A stretch of 64,000 nt of DNA from Asanoa hainanensis (GTDB taxonomy: Bacteria; Actinomycetota; Actinomycetes; Mycobacteriales; Micromonosporaceae), in assembly GCF_900188485.1 (NCBI RefSeq), contig NZ_FZPH01000026.1:1-64000 (forward strand), read 5' to 3'. Both the position numbers and the translations under genes were made by a program. Below are positions 18,822 to 30,421 of this stretch, piece after piece (within the stretch, counting starts at the first letter, position 1; every line of letters begins with the position of its first letter). The notes below the pieces were generated by a model. That model was not told where the DNA came from. It made no database searches and was given only the letters and a program-made list of their open reading frames with translations.

Positions 18822-19130
18822 TCACTCGGCCAGGGGTTCCGCCGTGTTGGCGGGGCGACGACGACGCGGTTCCGGCACCGGGTCGTAGCCACCGGGGTGG
18901 AAGGGGTGGCAGCGCAGCAGCCGCCAGATCGCCAGGCCGGTTCCACGGATCGCGCCATGCCGCGACACCGCCTCGAGGGCGTAGGCGCTACATGACGGAT
19001 AGAACCGACAGCGAGCCGGCAGTGCCGGGCTTATCCAACGACGGTACGCGATGATGCAAAAAGCCAGTACGCGGGCGGGGAGACTGATGTTTTTGGGTGT
19101 CGAGTTGCTGATGGTTTCCTGAGAACTCAC
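18822..19130 (-). CDS. yidD: Membrane protein insertion efficiency factor YidD
   Basis: A 102-residue small membrane-associated protein that aids YidC-dependent insertion. The hallmark is [27 protein letters not shown], with the conserved cysteines CRFYPSCS, followed by [18 protein letters not shown]. The GTG start overlaps the rnpA stop (GTGA), so the pair is translationally coupled. Confidence 0.95.
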   Translation of the reverse strand: MSSQETISNSTPKNISLPARVLAFCIIAYRRWISPALPARCRFYPSCSAYALEAVSRHGAIRGTGLAIWRLLRCHPFHPGGYDPVPEPRRRRPANTAEPLAE

Positions 19131-19555
19131 GACCGCTCCCGACCCTTTCGCCGGGGGTCGCGGGCCAACGCGATCGCGTTGTCAAGATCGACACCCAGTC
19201 GCTGGTACGAGCGGTCGGCCGCCCTGGGCAGCGCTCGGACCACCAAGGTCGTGCCCGCCGGCAGGCTGTCGAGCCGCTCGCGGGCGAGGTGCCGCAACCG
19301 GCGCTTGACCTGGTTGCGGACGACGGCACCGCCCACCGCCTTGGACACGACGAAGCCGACGCGCGCCGGCGGTGTGGCGTTGGCCGCACCAGGGGCGGAC
19401 GTCGGCTCGTCGAGGTCGTGCGGGTGAGACTCGAGGTCAGGCTGGGACGGGAGGGTCAGATGGACGACCACCGCACCGCGACCGGCGCTGCGGCCGGTGC
19501 GGACTGCGGTGGAGAACTCGCTGCGGCGCCGAAGTCGCTGCGCTGCGGCCAGCAT
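19127..19555 (-). CDS. rnpA: Ribonuclease P protein component
   Basis: A 142-residue basic protein that joins the RNase P RNA to mature tRNA 5' ends. It begins [23 protein letters not shown] and carries the conserved [16 protein letters not shown] helix. An insertion of about 20 residues ([20 protein letters not shown]) follows the first strand, which is common in actinomycetes. It lies 35 bp after rpmH in the same operon and overlaps yidD. Confidence 0.95.
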   Translation of the reverse strand: MLAAAQRLRRRSEFSTAVRTGRSAGRGAVVVHLTLPSQPDLESHPHDLDEPTSAPGAANATPPARVGFVVSKAVGGAVVRNQVKRRLRHLARERLDSLPAGTTLVVRALPRAADRSYQRLGVDLDNAIALARDPRRKGRERS

Positions 19556-19590
19556 CGCTGCCCTACTTCCATCCCGGTGCCGGACTGAGG

Positions 19591-19728
19591 TCAGGCCGAC
19601 AGCTCCTTGCGGCCCTTCGACCGGCGGGCGGAGAGGATCGCGCGGCCGGCGCGGGTGCGCATGCGCAGCCGGAAGCCGTGGGTCTTGGCACGCCGGCGGT
19701 TGTTCGGCTGGAAGGTGCGCTTGCTCAC
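19591..19728 (-). CDS. rpmH: 50S ribosomal protein L34
   Basis: A 45-residue, strongly basic ribosomal protein with the invariant [18 protein letters not shown] start and [20 protein letters not shown]. The start is GTG 19728. The frame extends further upstream but without protein-like sequence. It is the first gene of the rpmH-rnpA-yidD-yidC-jag-rsmG-parA-parB series and is divergent from dnaA. Confidence 0.97.
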   Translation of the reverse strand: MSKRTFQPNNRRRAKTHGFRLRMRTRAGRAILSARRSKGRKELSA

Positions 19729-20351
19729 GTCAGGCTCTCCGTCGTCGGGCGGCCCATGAGGAGGCGGGCCGGGTCGTGTGGTGGTCGATGCGCGAGGCGA
19801 CAAATGTGCGAGCGCATCAGCCGGCATGCGCGAGAGGCGTTCACACACCTACGCAGCAAACATCCGCCACCCTACCAGAGGGCGACGGAGCGGCCGCTCA
19901 AGCCTACGCACGGACGCAATGACCGTCAAACACCGGCAAACAGCGCGTCGCCGCAGGCCGCGGCGGGTACGACGCACCGCACCCCTGCCCTCTTTCGCGT
20001 ATGCCGGGGAGGCAGTTCTGTGGACAACGGTTGTAGGGGTGTGGACAACGCTGTTAGCGTGCCGGGTTGCTGGTCGGCGATCTGGGGGGCTCACGACTGC
20101 CATACGGGGCAAAACCGGGCGAGGTGGTCAATCGTTCGGCACGGTGTAGCCACACCGATGCCGGATCGGCTGAGTCCGGGTCGTCAGTTCGTATGAGTAA
20201 CGGCACCACGATCGGTCAGCACACAGGCTGTGGACAACTTGTGGACAGCGGTCAGGCCAGCCGCCCGTACGCGGGGGTTATGCCAGGTCAAGGCGGGTCT
20301 GGACAGAGCCCACCGTGGCCGAGCACGTGAAGCGAGGGGGGTGGCAACGGG
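19729..20351. promoter_or_regulatory. rpmH-dnaA intergenic region with four DnaA boxes
   Basis: This 620-bp divergent promoter region holds TGTGGACAA at 20019-20027, 20040-20048 and 20229-20237 (each TTGTCCACA on the minus strand, the actinobacterial consensus), plus TGTGGACAG at 20240-20248. The pairs are spaced 21 and 11 bp start to start. They probably mediate dnaA autoregulation. No gene lies here. Confidence 0.8.
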
Positions 20352-22442
20352 GTGTCCGAGACGATCGATCTCGCCGGCGTCTGGATGGCGGCGACGGACG
20401 AGCTCGCGGATGAGATCGTCTCCGCCCAGCAGCGTGCCTACCTCCGCCTGACCCGGCTCCGCGCCATCGTCGAAGACACCGCGCTGCTCTCCGTGCCTGA
20501 CGCGTTCACCCGCGACGTCATCGAGTCCCGCCTGCGCCCGGCGATCACCGAGGCGCTGTCGCGCCGGATGGGCCGCGCGATCCAGGTGGCCGTCACGGTC
20601 CGCCCGCCCGAGGACGGCCAGGGCCGCCCCGCCGGCACCGTCTATACCGGCGCACCGGAGACCCCCGGCGACTTCGCCGGGCCACCCTTCCCACCGCAAC
20701 AGCGCACGACGGCACCGGACGAGACGTCGACGCCGGACCGGCCGCACCTGGCGCCGGCACCGACGCTGGGCCAGCTCGACTTCCCGCAGCCCCAGAGCCC
20801 GGCCGCGCCGCCGGCACCCCGCCCGGCCCTCGCCGCCCAGCCGGCGCCGCAGCCTCCCGCGCAGCGGCCGAGCCCGACGCCGCCGGCCAACAAGACCGAG
20901 AGCGCGCCCGAGGAGTCGGTCAGCGCGCTGAACGCACCGACCGCCCTGCACAGCGTCATCCAGCCCAAGCCCAACCCGCCGATCGACCCGGCACCGAACA
21001 GCCCGGCAGCCCCGGCCTCGGCACCGGCCCCCGCGCAGGCCCGTCCGGCGGGCACCGGAGCCGTCGGCACGGCGCGCCCGCCGGTCCCGTCGGCCAACCC
21101 GCAGCCGCGGGACTCCGACCGCGACCGCCAGGACGCGCTCTTCGCCACCCCGTACCCGCCGGCCCCGCCCTCGGCCTCTGCCGGCTACCAGTCGGGCGGA
21201 ACGACCTACGGCACGCCGACCCCGTACTCACCGCGCCCGCAGACGCCGGCCACCGACCGCGGTGACAGCCGGCCGGGCGGCGACAACCGCGGTGTCCTGC
21301 CCTACGACGAGCCACCGACCCAGCCGTTGCGCCGCGACAGCGGTTCCGACAGCGGGCCCGGTCGTTCGGGCGATCCGCGCCGCGACGACCGCCGGGCCGG
21401 TGCCGACGGCGGCGGCAACCGGTTGAACCCGAAGTACATGTTCGAGACGTTCGTCATCGGCTCGTCCAACCGGTTCGCGCACGCCGCGTCGGTCGCGGTC
21501 TCCGAGTCGCCGGCGAAGGCCTACAACCCGCTGTTCATCTACGGCAGCTCCGGGTTGGGCAAGACGCACCTGCTGCACGCGATCGGCCACTACGCCACGA
21601 CGCTGGGCAACGCCCGCTCGGTGCGCTACGTGTCGACCGAAGAGTTCACCAACGACTTCATCAACTCGCTGCGGGACGACAAGACCAGTGCGTTCCAGCG
21701 CCGCTACCGCGACGTCGACATCCTGCTGATCGACGACATCCAGTTCCTGGAGAACCGCGAGCGTACGCAGGAAGAGTTCTTCCACACCTTCAATACCCTG
21801 CACAACGCGAACAAGCAGATCGTCATCACGTCCGACCGCTCACCGAAGCAGCTGGCCACATTGGAGGATCGGCTGCGCACGCGGTTCGAGTGGGGGCTGC
21901 TCGCCGACATCCAACCGCCGGACCTGGAGACGCGGATCGCGATCCTCCAGAAGAAGGCGGCACAGGAACGGCTGTACGCGCCACCGGACGTGCTGGAGTT
22001 CATCGCCTCCCGGATCTCCAACTCGATCCGCGAGCTCGAGGGCGCGCTGATCCGGGTGACCGCGTTCGCCTCGCTGACCCGGTCCCCAGTGGAGCTCGCG
22101 ATCGCCGAAGAGGTGCTCCGCGACTTCATCCCGGACGGCTCGGGCCCGGAGATCACCGCCGACCAGATCATGGTCGGTGCGGCCGACTACTTCGGAGTCT
22201 CGCTCGAGGACCTCCGCGGCCACTCCCGCTCGCGCGTGCTCGTCAACGCCCGTCAGGTGGCCATGTACCTCTGTCGTGAGCTGACCGACCTGTCGCTGCC
22301 CCGGATCGGGCAGGCGTTCGGCGGCCGCGACCACACCACGGTGATGCACGCGGACCGGAAGATCCGTCAGCAGATGGCCGAACGGCGCTCGCTCTACAAC
22401 CAGATCGCCGAGCTGACGAACCGGATCAAGCAGTCCTCCTGA
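20352..22442 (+). CDS. dnaA: Chromosomal replication initiator DnaA
   Basis: A 696-residue initiator that binds DnaA boxes and melts oriC. Domain I ([16 protein letters not shown]...) occupies about residues 1-95. Domain II is an unusually long Pro/Ala/Asp-rich linker (about 95-355). The AAA+ domain begins at [20 protein letters not shown], with Walker [14 protein letters not shown], Walker [12 protein letters not shown] and the arginine-finger region. Domain IV ends with the box-reading signature [15 protein letters not shown]. The start is GTG 20352 with a G-rich ribosome site (GAGGGGGG). Upstream boxes suggest self-repression. oriC follows directly. Confidence 0.97.
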   Translation: MSETIDLAGVWMAATDELADEIVSAQQRAYLRLTRLRAIVEDTALLSVPDAFTRDVIESRLRPAITEALSRRMGRAIQVAVTVRPPEDGQGRPAGTVYTGAPETPGDFAGPPFPPQQRTTAPDETSTPDRPHLAPAPTLGQLDFPQPQSPAAPPAPRPALAAQPAPQPPAQRPSPTPPANKTESAPEESVSALNAPTALHSVIQPKPNPPIDPAPNSPAAPASAPAPAQARPAGTGAVGTARPPVPSANPQPRDSDRDRQDALFATPYPPAPPSASAGYQSGGTTYGTPTPYSPRPQTPATDRGDSRPGGDNRGVLPYDEPPTQPLRRDSGSDSGPGRSGDPRRDDRRAGADGGGNRLNPKYMFETFVIGSSNRFAHAASVAVSESPAKAYNPLFIYGSSGLGKTHLLHAIGHYATTLGNARSVRYVSTEEFTNDFINSLRDDKTSAFQRRYRDVDILLIDDIQFLENRERTQEEFFHTFNTLHNANKQIVITSDRSPKQLATLEDRLRTRFEWGLLADIQPPDLETRIAILQKKAAQERLYAPPDVLEFIASRISNSIRELEGALIRVTAFASLTRSPVELAIAEEVLRDFIPDGSGPEITADQIMVGAADYFGVSLEDLRGHSRSRVLVNARQVAMYLCRELTDLSLPRIGQAFGGRDHTTVMHADRKIRQQMAERRSLYNQIAELTNRIKQSS

Positions 22443-23291
22443 TAGCACCCGGGTCTTCACAACCCGGTCGCGCTCGATCCACCAATTAGGACCTTATCCA
22501 CAGGCCGACGTCTATCCACAGACCGGCACTGTTTTCCCCAGCTTGCCCACAGGCGTACCCCCAGCGGTGTCCACACGACGAAAAACCGTCGCTGCCCGCG
22601 TTTCCAGTATTGTCCGGATTAGGTTGTTTACTAGGATTAGTCTGGATCACTCTGCGTCCCCAGGTTTCTGCACAGGTAAGGAGCGGTTATCCCCCGAACA
22701 CACAGGTGACTCGCGTCTATCCACAGTTCCCACATCGAATCCACAGCCGCTGTCCACCGTCGTGGACGGCGTCGTGGTCGTGCCCGTCGATATCCACACA
22801 GGCTGTGGACGAAGGCTGGGGACAGTGCTGTGGACGTGGGGCCGAGCATCCACAGCGACGGTGGACATGTGCGCATCGTGTTGAAGGTTCTGGGGAAAGC
22901 CAGAAGATGATCTCCAGGGCCTGGGGAGAAACCGTGGGGAAACCCGGTGGACAACCGGTGGACAACTTCGCGTCGCTGTGTGCGAAGGCTCGCCTGTGGA
23001 GAAGCGGCCGAGTTACCCGCAGGCTTCTCCACATGTTCGACACCGGTGGATAACGGGTCTGAGCTGCGGAAACTCGGGTTCTCCACAGTTCGCACAGGAC
23101 CGATGAAGACGACTACTTATCTCTTTAGAGAGAAGAAAACCAATCATCACGTCTGGGGATTTGTGCATGGCCGTAGAACCTCGCCAGAAATCACCGGGGT
23201 CGGGCGCACGTCAGGCCGAGCCTCGCCTTAAGGTGCGGTGGGGCATCTTGTATCTGACCCGGCCCCGTCCTAGCCGACCCGGAGGCAACGC
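22443..23291. other. oriC: replication origin with ~17 DnaA boxes and AT-rich segment
   Basis: No gene lies between dnaA and dnaN. DnaA-box-like 9-mers in forward orientation start at 22494 (TTATCCACA, perfect), 22512 and 22717 (CTATCCACA), 22543 (TTGCCCACA), 22567, 22737, 22790, 22846, 23025 and 23079 (TTCTCCACA). In reverse orientation they start at 22804, 22829, 22860, 22946 and 22957 (GGTGGACAA twice, 11 bp apart), 22995 and 23045 (GGTGGATAA). The forward boxes dominate on the dnaA side and the reverse boxes in the middle. An AT-rich run at 23112-23150 (CTTATCTCTTTAGAGAGAAG) near dnaN is the likely unwinding element. This layout is typical of actinomycete origins. Confidence 0.93.
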
Positions 23292-24425
23292 ATGAAGTTC
23301 CGTGTGGAGCGCGACGCGCTCGCCGACGCCGTGGCGTGGACGGCGAAGAGCCTGCCCAGTCGCCCGTCCGTGCCTGTCCTCGCCGGTGTGATGCTGCGTG
23401 TCTCCGACGGCAGCCTCGAGGTCTCCGGCTTCGACTACGAGGTCTCCAGTCAGGTGACCGTCGACATCCAGGGTGACGCCGACGGCGCCGCACTGGTCTC
23501 CGGCCGCCTGCTCGCCGAGATCACCAAGGCGCTACCCGGCAAGCCGGTCGACATCGCCGCCGTCGGCTCGCACCTCGAGCTCGTCTGCGGCAGCGCCCGG
23601 TTCACCCTCCCGACCATGCCGGTCGAGGACTACCCGAGCCTGCCGGCGATGCCCGCCAGCGCCGGCACGATCGACGCCGCGGCCTTCGCCACAGCGGTGG
23701 CCCAGGTCGCGATCGCCGCGGGCCGTGACGAGACGCTGCCGATGATGACCGGTGTGCGCCTGGAGCTCTCCGGCAACAACATCGCGCTGCTGGCCACCGA
23801 CCGCTACCGGCTCGCCATGCGCGAGCTGGAGTGGCGCCCAGAGGACCCCGAGATCAGCCTCAACGCCCTCGTGCCGGCCCGCACGCTCAACGACACGGCA
23901 AAGACCCTGGGTCCGCTCGGTGGCGACGTCACGATGTCGCTGGCGCACGGTGGCGCCGGCGAAGGCATGATCGGGTTCTCGGCCGGCACTCGACGCACCA
24001 CGAGCCGGCTGCTCGACGGAGCCAACTACCCGCCGGTCCGCTCGCTCTTCCCGGCCAGCCACAACGCCGAGGCCCGGGTATCCGTGCCGGCGCTGGTCGA
24101 GGTCGTGCGCCGCGTCGCCCTCGTCGCTGAGCGCACCACCCCGGTGCTGCTCAGCTTCGGCCCCGACGGCCTGGTCGTCGAGGCCGGCGCCAGCGAGGAG
24201 GCGCGGGCGAGCGAGGCGATGGAGGCCACCTTCAGCGGCGAGCCGCTGACCATCGGCTTCAACCCGCAGTACCTGATCGACGGGCTGCAGAACCTACTCG
24301 CGCCGACGGCACTCCTCTCCTTCGTCGACGCGTACAAGCCTGCCGTGATCTCGCCCGCCGGTGACGACGGCGAGATCGTCTCCGGATACCGGTATCTGAT
24401 CATGCCGATCCGGGTAACCCGCTGA
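23292..24425 (+). CDS. dnaN: DNA polymerase III beta sliding clamp
   Basis: A 377-residue clamp that encircles DNA and tethers the replicative polymerase. It begins MKFRVERDALADAVAWTAKSLPSRP and shows the three-fold domain repeat. Clamp landmarks include ALLATDRYRLAMRELEW, NPQYLIDGL and the C-terminal YLIMPIRV. The start has GGAGG at 23280. It heads the dnaN-gnd-recF-dciA series. Confidence 0.97.
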   Translation: MKFRVERDALADAVAWTAKSLPSRPSVPVLAGVMLRVSDGSLEVSGFDYEVSSQVTVDIQGDADGAALVSGRLLAEITKALPGKPVDIAAVGSHLELVCGSARFTLPTMPVEDYPSLPAMPASAGTIDAAAFATAVAQVAIAAGRDETLPMMTGVRLELSGNNIALLATDRYRLAMRELEWRPEDPEISLNALVPARTLNDTAKTLGPLGGDVTMSLAHGGAGEGMIGFSAGTRRTTSRLLDGANYPPVRSLFPASHNAEARVSVPALVEVVRRVALVAERTTPVLLSFGPDGLVVEAGASEEARASEAMEATFSGEPLTIGFNPQYLIDGLQNLLAPTALLSFVDAYKPAVISPAGDDGEIVSGYRYLIMPIRVTR

Positions 24426-24476
24426 TCGGCGGGCACGGCACGAGCAAAGGGCACGTCAACGGGAGGAGAACCCGCT

Positions 24477-25349
24477 ATGCAGCTGGGGCTCATCGGCCTG
24501 GGCCGGATGGGTGGCAACATGCGCGAACGTCTGCGCGCCGCCGGTCACGAGGTCGTCGGATTCGACCATAAGCCAGAGATCTCCGACGCCAAGAGCATGG
24601 CCGACCTGGCCGCGAAGCTGACCGCTCCGCGCGCCGTGTGGGTGATGGTCCCGGCCGGGGTCACCGACTCCACCATCGACGAACTGGCCACCCATCTCAG
24701 CCCCGGCGACATCATCATCGACGGTGGCAACTCCCGCTTCAGCATGGACGGCCCGCGGGCGGAGCGGCTCGACCCGCAGGGCATCGGCTACGTCGACGTC
24801 GGCGTCTCGGGCGGTGTCTGGGGCAACGAGCTCGGCTACGCGCTGATGGCCGGCGGCTCCGACGAGCACATCGCGCGGCTCATGCCGATCTTCCAGGCGC
24901 TCAAGCCGGCCGGCGAGTTCGGCTTCGTGCACGCCGGCCCCGTCGGCGCCGGGCACTACGCCAAGATGGTCCACAACGGCATCGAATACGGCATCATGCA
25001 CGCGTACGCCGAGGGCTACGAGCTGCTCGGCGCCTCCGAGCACGTGGTCAACGTCCCCGGCGTGATCAAGTCGTGGCGCGAGGGCACGGTCATCAAGTCC
25101 TGGCTGCTCGACCTGCTCGACCGAGCGCTCGACGAGGACCCGGGCCTGGACGCGATCAAGGGCTACGCCGACGACACCGGCGAGGGCCGTTGGACGGTCG
25201 AGGAGGCGATCCGGCTCGCGGTGCCGTTGCACGTCATCGCCGCGTCGCTGTTCGCCCGCTTCGAGTCGCGCGAAGACGACTCGCCGGCGATGAAGGCGGT
25301 GGCCGCACTGCGCAACCAGTTCGGTGGACACCCCGTCCATAAGAGCTGA
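24477..25349 (+). CDS. gnd: 6-phosphogluconate dehydrogenase, decarboxylating (short form)
   Basis: A 290-residue enzyme that oxidises and decarboxylates 6-phosphogluconate to ribulose 5-phosphate. The Rossmann motif [12 protein letters not shown] is at the N-terminus. The substrate region [12 protein letters not shown], the catalytic helix [19 protein letters not shown] (Lys and Asn conserved) and [10 protein letters not shown] are visible. The short length groups it with the NAD-preferring bacterial class rather than the ~470-residue form. Its position between dnaN and recF is an actinomycete hallmark. It starts 51 bp after dnaN, with GGAGGAG upstream. Confidence 0.93.
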   Translation: MQLGLIGLGRMGGNMRERLRAAGHEVVGFDHKPEISDAKSMADLAAKLTAPRAVWVMVPAGVTDSTIDELATHLSPGDIIIDGGNSRFSMDGPRAERLDPQGIGYVDVGVSGGVWGNELGYALMAGGSDEHIARLMPIFQALKPAGEFGFVHAGPVGAGHYAKMVHNGIEYGIMHAYAEGYELLGASEHVVNVPGVIKSWREGTVIKSWLLDLLDRALDEDPGLDAIKGYADDTGEGRWTVEEAIRLAVPLHVIAASLFARFESREDDSPAMKAVAALRNQFGGHPVHKS

Positions 25350-25351
25350 CG

Positions 25352-26479
25352 GTGTACGTCCAGCGGCTCGAGCTGGTCGACTTCCGCTCGTACGAGTCGG
25401 TCGCGGTCGACCTGTCCGCTGGCACGAGTGTGTTGGTAGGCCCCAACGGGGTCGGCAAGACCAACCTGCTGGAAGCGCTCGGCTACGTGGCGACCCTGGA
25501 CAGTCACCGGGTCGCCACGGACGCCCCGCTGGTCCGGGCCGGTGCCGCCGCGGCGGTGATCCGGTGCTTGATAGTCCACGATGGACGCGAACTGCTGGTC
25601 GAGCTGGAGATCGTCCCCGGCAAGGCCAACCGGGCGCGGCTGGGCCGGTCTCCGGTCCGCCGCGCCCGCGACGTGCTCGGCGCGCTGCGGATGGTGCTGT
25701 TCGCGCCGGAAGACCTGGAGCTCGTCCGCGGCGACCCGGCGGAGCGCCGGCGCTATCTCGACGACCTGCTGGTCGCCCGCCAGCCGCGGTACGCGGGCGT
25801 GCGGGCCGACTACGACCGGGTTGTCAAGCAGCGCAACGCGCTGTTGCGCACCGCCTACCTGGCCCGCAAGACCGGCGGCACCCGCGGCGGCGACCTGTCC
25901 ACACTGGACGTCTGGGACACGCACCTGGCCCGGCACGGCGCGGAGCTGCTCGCCGGCCGACTGGAGCTGGTCAACGCGCTCGGGCCGTTCGTGGCCAAGG
26001 CCTACGACGCGGTGGCGGCCGGCAAGGGCGCGGCGGGCATCGCCTACCGGTCCGGCGTCGAGGTCGGTGCCGGCGACCGGGCCACGCTGGAGGAGGCGCT
26101 GCTGGAGGCGTTGGCCGACGGCCGTTCGTCCGAAGTGGATCGTGGCGTGACGCTGACCGGTCCGCACCGCGACGACCTGACGCTGACGCTGGGCACGCTG
26201 CCGGCCAAGGGCTATGCCAGCCACGGCGAGTCCTGGTCGTACGCGCTGGCGTTGCGCCTGGCCGCCTACGACCTGCTGCGGGCCGACGGCATCGAGCCGG
26301 TGCTGGCCCTCGACGACGTGTTCGCCGAGTTGGACGCGGGCCGCCGCGAGCGGCTGGCCGAGCTGGTCGGCGGCGCCAAGCAGCTGCTGGTGACGTGCGC
26401 CGTTCCGGAGGACGTGCCGGCGTCCCTGCGCGGCGCCCGCTTCGAGGTCTCCGAAGGGACGGTCCGCCGTGCCGACTGA
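25352..26479 (+). CDS. recF: DNA replication and repair protein RecF
   Basis: A 375-residue SMC-like ATPase that helps load RecA at gaps. The N-terminus [15 protein letters not shown] leads to Walker [16 protein letters not shown]. Further motifs are [16 protein letters not shown], the ABC signature region [14 protein letters not shown] and Walker [13 protein letters not shown]. The GTG start lies 2 bp after the gnd stop, and the 3' end overlaps the next gene by 11 bp. Confidence 0.96.
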   Translation: MYVQRLELVDFRSYESVAVDLSAGTSVLVGPNGVGKTNLLEALGYVATLDSHRVATDAPLVRAGAAAAVIRCLIVHDGRELLVELEIVPGKANRARLGRSPVRRARDVLGALRMVLFAPEDLELVRGDPAERRRYLDDLLVARQPRYAGVRADYDRVVKQRNALLRTAYLARKTGGTRGGDLSTLDVWDTHLARHGAELLAGRLELVNALGPFVAKAYDAVAAGKGAAGIAYRSGVEVGAGDRATLEEALLEALADGRSSEVDRGVTLTGPHRDDLTLTLGTLPAKGYASHGESWSYALALRLAAYDLLRADGIEPVLALDDVFAELDAGRRERLAELVGGAKQLLVTCAVPEDVPASLRGARFEVSEGTVRRAD

Positions 26480-27071
26480 CCAACCCGGCCGGGGCGAGCC
26501 GAAGAAGACACCTGACGCGCCCGACAAGGGAACGACACCGGCCGCGGCCGCCGGCTCGGCTGACGGGCCGTCCGGACCGCAGCTCGCCCGCGCGGCGCTG
26601 GATGCCGCGTTGGCCAAACGTGCCGCGGCCGCGCCTCGGCGCCGATCAGCCGTCAGCGGCGACGGTGGCGGCCGGGGCAAGCGGCTCCGCGGCTACTCGG
26701 GGCCGGGTCCCGATCCGCGCGACCCGCAGCTCTTCGGTGTGGTCCTGGAGCGCCTCGTCAAAGCCCGCGGCTGGCAGAAGCCGGCGGCGGAGGCAACCGT
26801 GTTCGGCGCGTGGGAGAAAGTCGTCGGCCCGGACATCGCCGCACACTGTCGCCCGATCAAGCTCGCGGACGGCGAGCTCACCGTCGAGGCCGAGTCGACC
26901 GCCTGGGCCACCCAACTGCGCCTGCTGGCCGCGAACCTGCTCAAGCGGATCGCCGGCGAAGTCGGCCACAACGTCGTCAAGAAGCTCCACATCCACGGCC
27001 CGGCCGCCCCGAGCTGGAACAAGGGCCCCCGCCGCGTCCAGGGCCGCGGCCCCCGCGACACCTACGGTTGA
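26469..27071 (+). CDS. dciA: DciA family (DUF721) replicative-helicase operator
   Basis: A 200-residue protein of the DciA family, which assists DnaB loading in bacteria that lack DnaC/DnaI. The first ~85 residues are Pro/Ala-rich and disordered. The DUF721 core follows: [38 protein letters not shown], and [16 protein letters not shown]. The tail is basic. The start overlaps recF by 11 bp, as in Mycobacterium where this gene follows recF before gyrB. Confidence 0.93.
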   Translation: MPTDQPGRGEPKKTPDAPDKGTTPAAAAGSADGPSGPQLARAALDAALAKRAAAAPRRRSAVSGDGGGRGKRLRGYSGPGPDPRDPQLFGVVLERLVKARGWQKPAAEATVFGAWEKVVGPDIAAHCRPIKLADGELTVEAESTAWATQLRLLAANLLKRIAGEVGHNVVKKLHIHGPAAPSWNKGPRRVQGRGPRDTYG

Positions 27072-27113
27072 CCCGCCCGCCACCCGTTCGGGTTGTGTGC
27101 CGCGGACCCGGCA

Positions 27114-27143
27114 GGGCAGGGCCCACGCAGTGGTGCCCTGCCC
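27114..27143 (+). terminator. Stem-loop after dciA
   Basis: GGGCAGGGC (27114-27122) and GCCCTGCCC (27135-27143) form a perfect 9-bp stem with a 12-nt loop, 43 bp past dciA and before the convergent gene. There is no T tract. Confidence 0.6.
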
Positions 27144-27211
27144 GTTGCGCGCGGGAGCAAGCGGTCCGGACCACCGCGGACGCGCGTAAAGCGCCCTTTC
27201 GAGACTTTGAC

Positions 27212-27766
27212 TTAGTAGTCGGCGTAGACGGCGAAACCTCGGTCGGCGCAGCGACGGTAGAACCTGGACAGCACAGCTAGCTCGCTGCGGGCGAAGCTCC
27301 ACTGCGGCGCGTCGCCCGACTCGTCGAGCAGGGCGTCGAGCCGCCCGTCGAGCCAGCGCAACTGTTGGTCGGCGAGGCGCCCGCCGGACAGCGCGGTGTG
27401 CAGCACGGCACCGACCGTCTCGAAGGTGACCGACTCGCCGTGGGGCCGGTGACCCTCGACGAAGCGCTCCAGGCCGCCCGCGATCCAGGCGCACCCGTCC
27501 GGGTCGATCACCGGGTCCTCGTCTTCCGCCGCGGCCTCTGTGGCGTAGAGCACACCTTCGAGACCGAGGAGGAGGTCGACCAGTTCCGTGTACGCCGTCG
27601 CGCGGACCGTGCCCGTCTTGGCGATGTGGCCCGCGAGGGCGGCGGTGGGCGCGGCGACGCGCGGGTCGTCGGCCAGGTCCGCGAAGTCGACGAACTCGGC
27701 CGGTGCGACCGGGTCGTAGAAGCGGCCTGTGCGCGGCCACTGGACGGCGACGTTGTCCAGCCCCAT
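27212..27766 (-). CDS. Hypothetical protein, acidic, between dciA and gyrB
   Basis: I do not recognise this 184-residue protein. It is acidic and mostly helical, with no signal peptide or membrane segment. Notable strings are GRFYDPVAPAEFVDFADL, KTGTVRATAYTELVDLL, HRPHGESVTFETVG and a C-terminal SELAVLSRFYRRCADRGFAVYADY. Third-position G+C is very high and the frame is free of low complexity, which supports a real gene. It is transcribed against the dciA operon and away from gyrB. Confidence 0.75.
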   Translation of the reverse strand: MGLDNVAVQWPRTGRFYDPVAPAEFVDFADLADDPRVAAPTAALAGHIAKTGTVRATAYTELVDLLLGLEGVLYATEAAAEDEDPVIDPDGCAWIAGGLERFVEGHRPHGESVTFETVGAVLHTALSGGRLADQQLRWLDGRLDALLDESGDAPQWSFARSELAVLSRFYRRCADRGFAVYADY

Positions 27767-28335
27767 CGGGTCACCCTTCTCCGTTCCGCGAGATTCCGAA
27801 ACCGGCGAGGACGGCCCGGATCGCGCCGCAGAAACTACGGCACGGCCGCAGGTTCGCGCGACCCCCGAAGGGTCACCTTTGGAGTGCGGATCATGGCCCG
27901 GATTTCCGATTTGCCCGGACCATCGCTCCCGGCGGCAACACCGGCCACCGAAGCCGGCTCATGATCCACGGCGAAAAGGGGCCGACGGCGGGCTGGCACT
28001 CGCGCAGGGGGCATTCGTGTGGGGGGAGTCGCGGATACCGGGGTTCGCGCCGCTGTGGCGCTTCTAGCGCCGTTTTTGGGGTGCGCCGGATGGGTGTTCA
28101 CGCTTCCGGCCCGGTAACATTGGTGGCAGACGAAGGACGACGCGCGGACGACCGTATCGGGTCCTCCCCGGCCCGGGGCCGCCCGCGTGTCATGTCCAGC
28201 CGATCGTGACCGCGGGAAGGCGCGGCGAGCGGTGCGCCCATGACCCCGGTCGCGCCGGTCGTCGCTGGCCATCCCGCCATACCCGCGCACCAGCGTCGCA
28301 CGACGACGCTGGGGCGGCGCGAGAAAGTGGCCAGA
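27767..28335. other. Long leader/promoter region of gyrB
   Basis: I find no supported gene in these ~570 bp between the divergent hypothetical gene and gyrB. The frame of gyrB is open back to 28240, but the extra residues are atypical. GyrB regulation by supercoiling would act here. I can point to no clear promoter elements by eye. Confidence 0.5.
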
Positions 28336-30282
<1,947 letters not shown>

Positions 30283-30344
30283 CGCAACCGTCCGGGGCTC
30301 GGCTCGCGTGTATGAGTCGGCCCCGGACCGAGCGAGCGCTGAAG

Positions 30345-30384
30345 TTATCCACAGACAGGTCGGTTTCCACAGCCGTTATCCACA
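30345..30384. promoter_or_regulatory. DnaA boxes between gyrB and gyrA
   Basis: TTATCCACA, the perfect DnaA box, occurs at 30345-30353 and 30376-30384 in the same orientation, with GTTTCCACA at 30363-30371 between them. They lie 38-77 bp upstream of gyrA. Confidence 0.8.
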
Positions 30385-30421
30385 GGACAAAGACGGCATT
30401 TAGGGCGAAAAAGGATTAATT

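Noticed and set aside
25324-27189. A 621-codon frame spanning recF and dciA
   Set aside because: It is an out-of-phase shadow of two strongly supported genes and reads as Arg/Pro/Gly-rich sequence.
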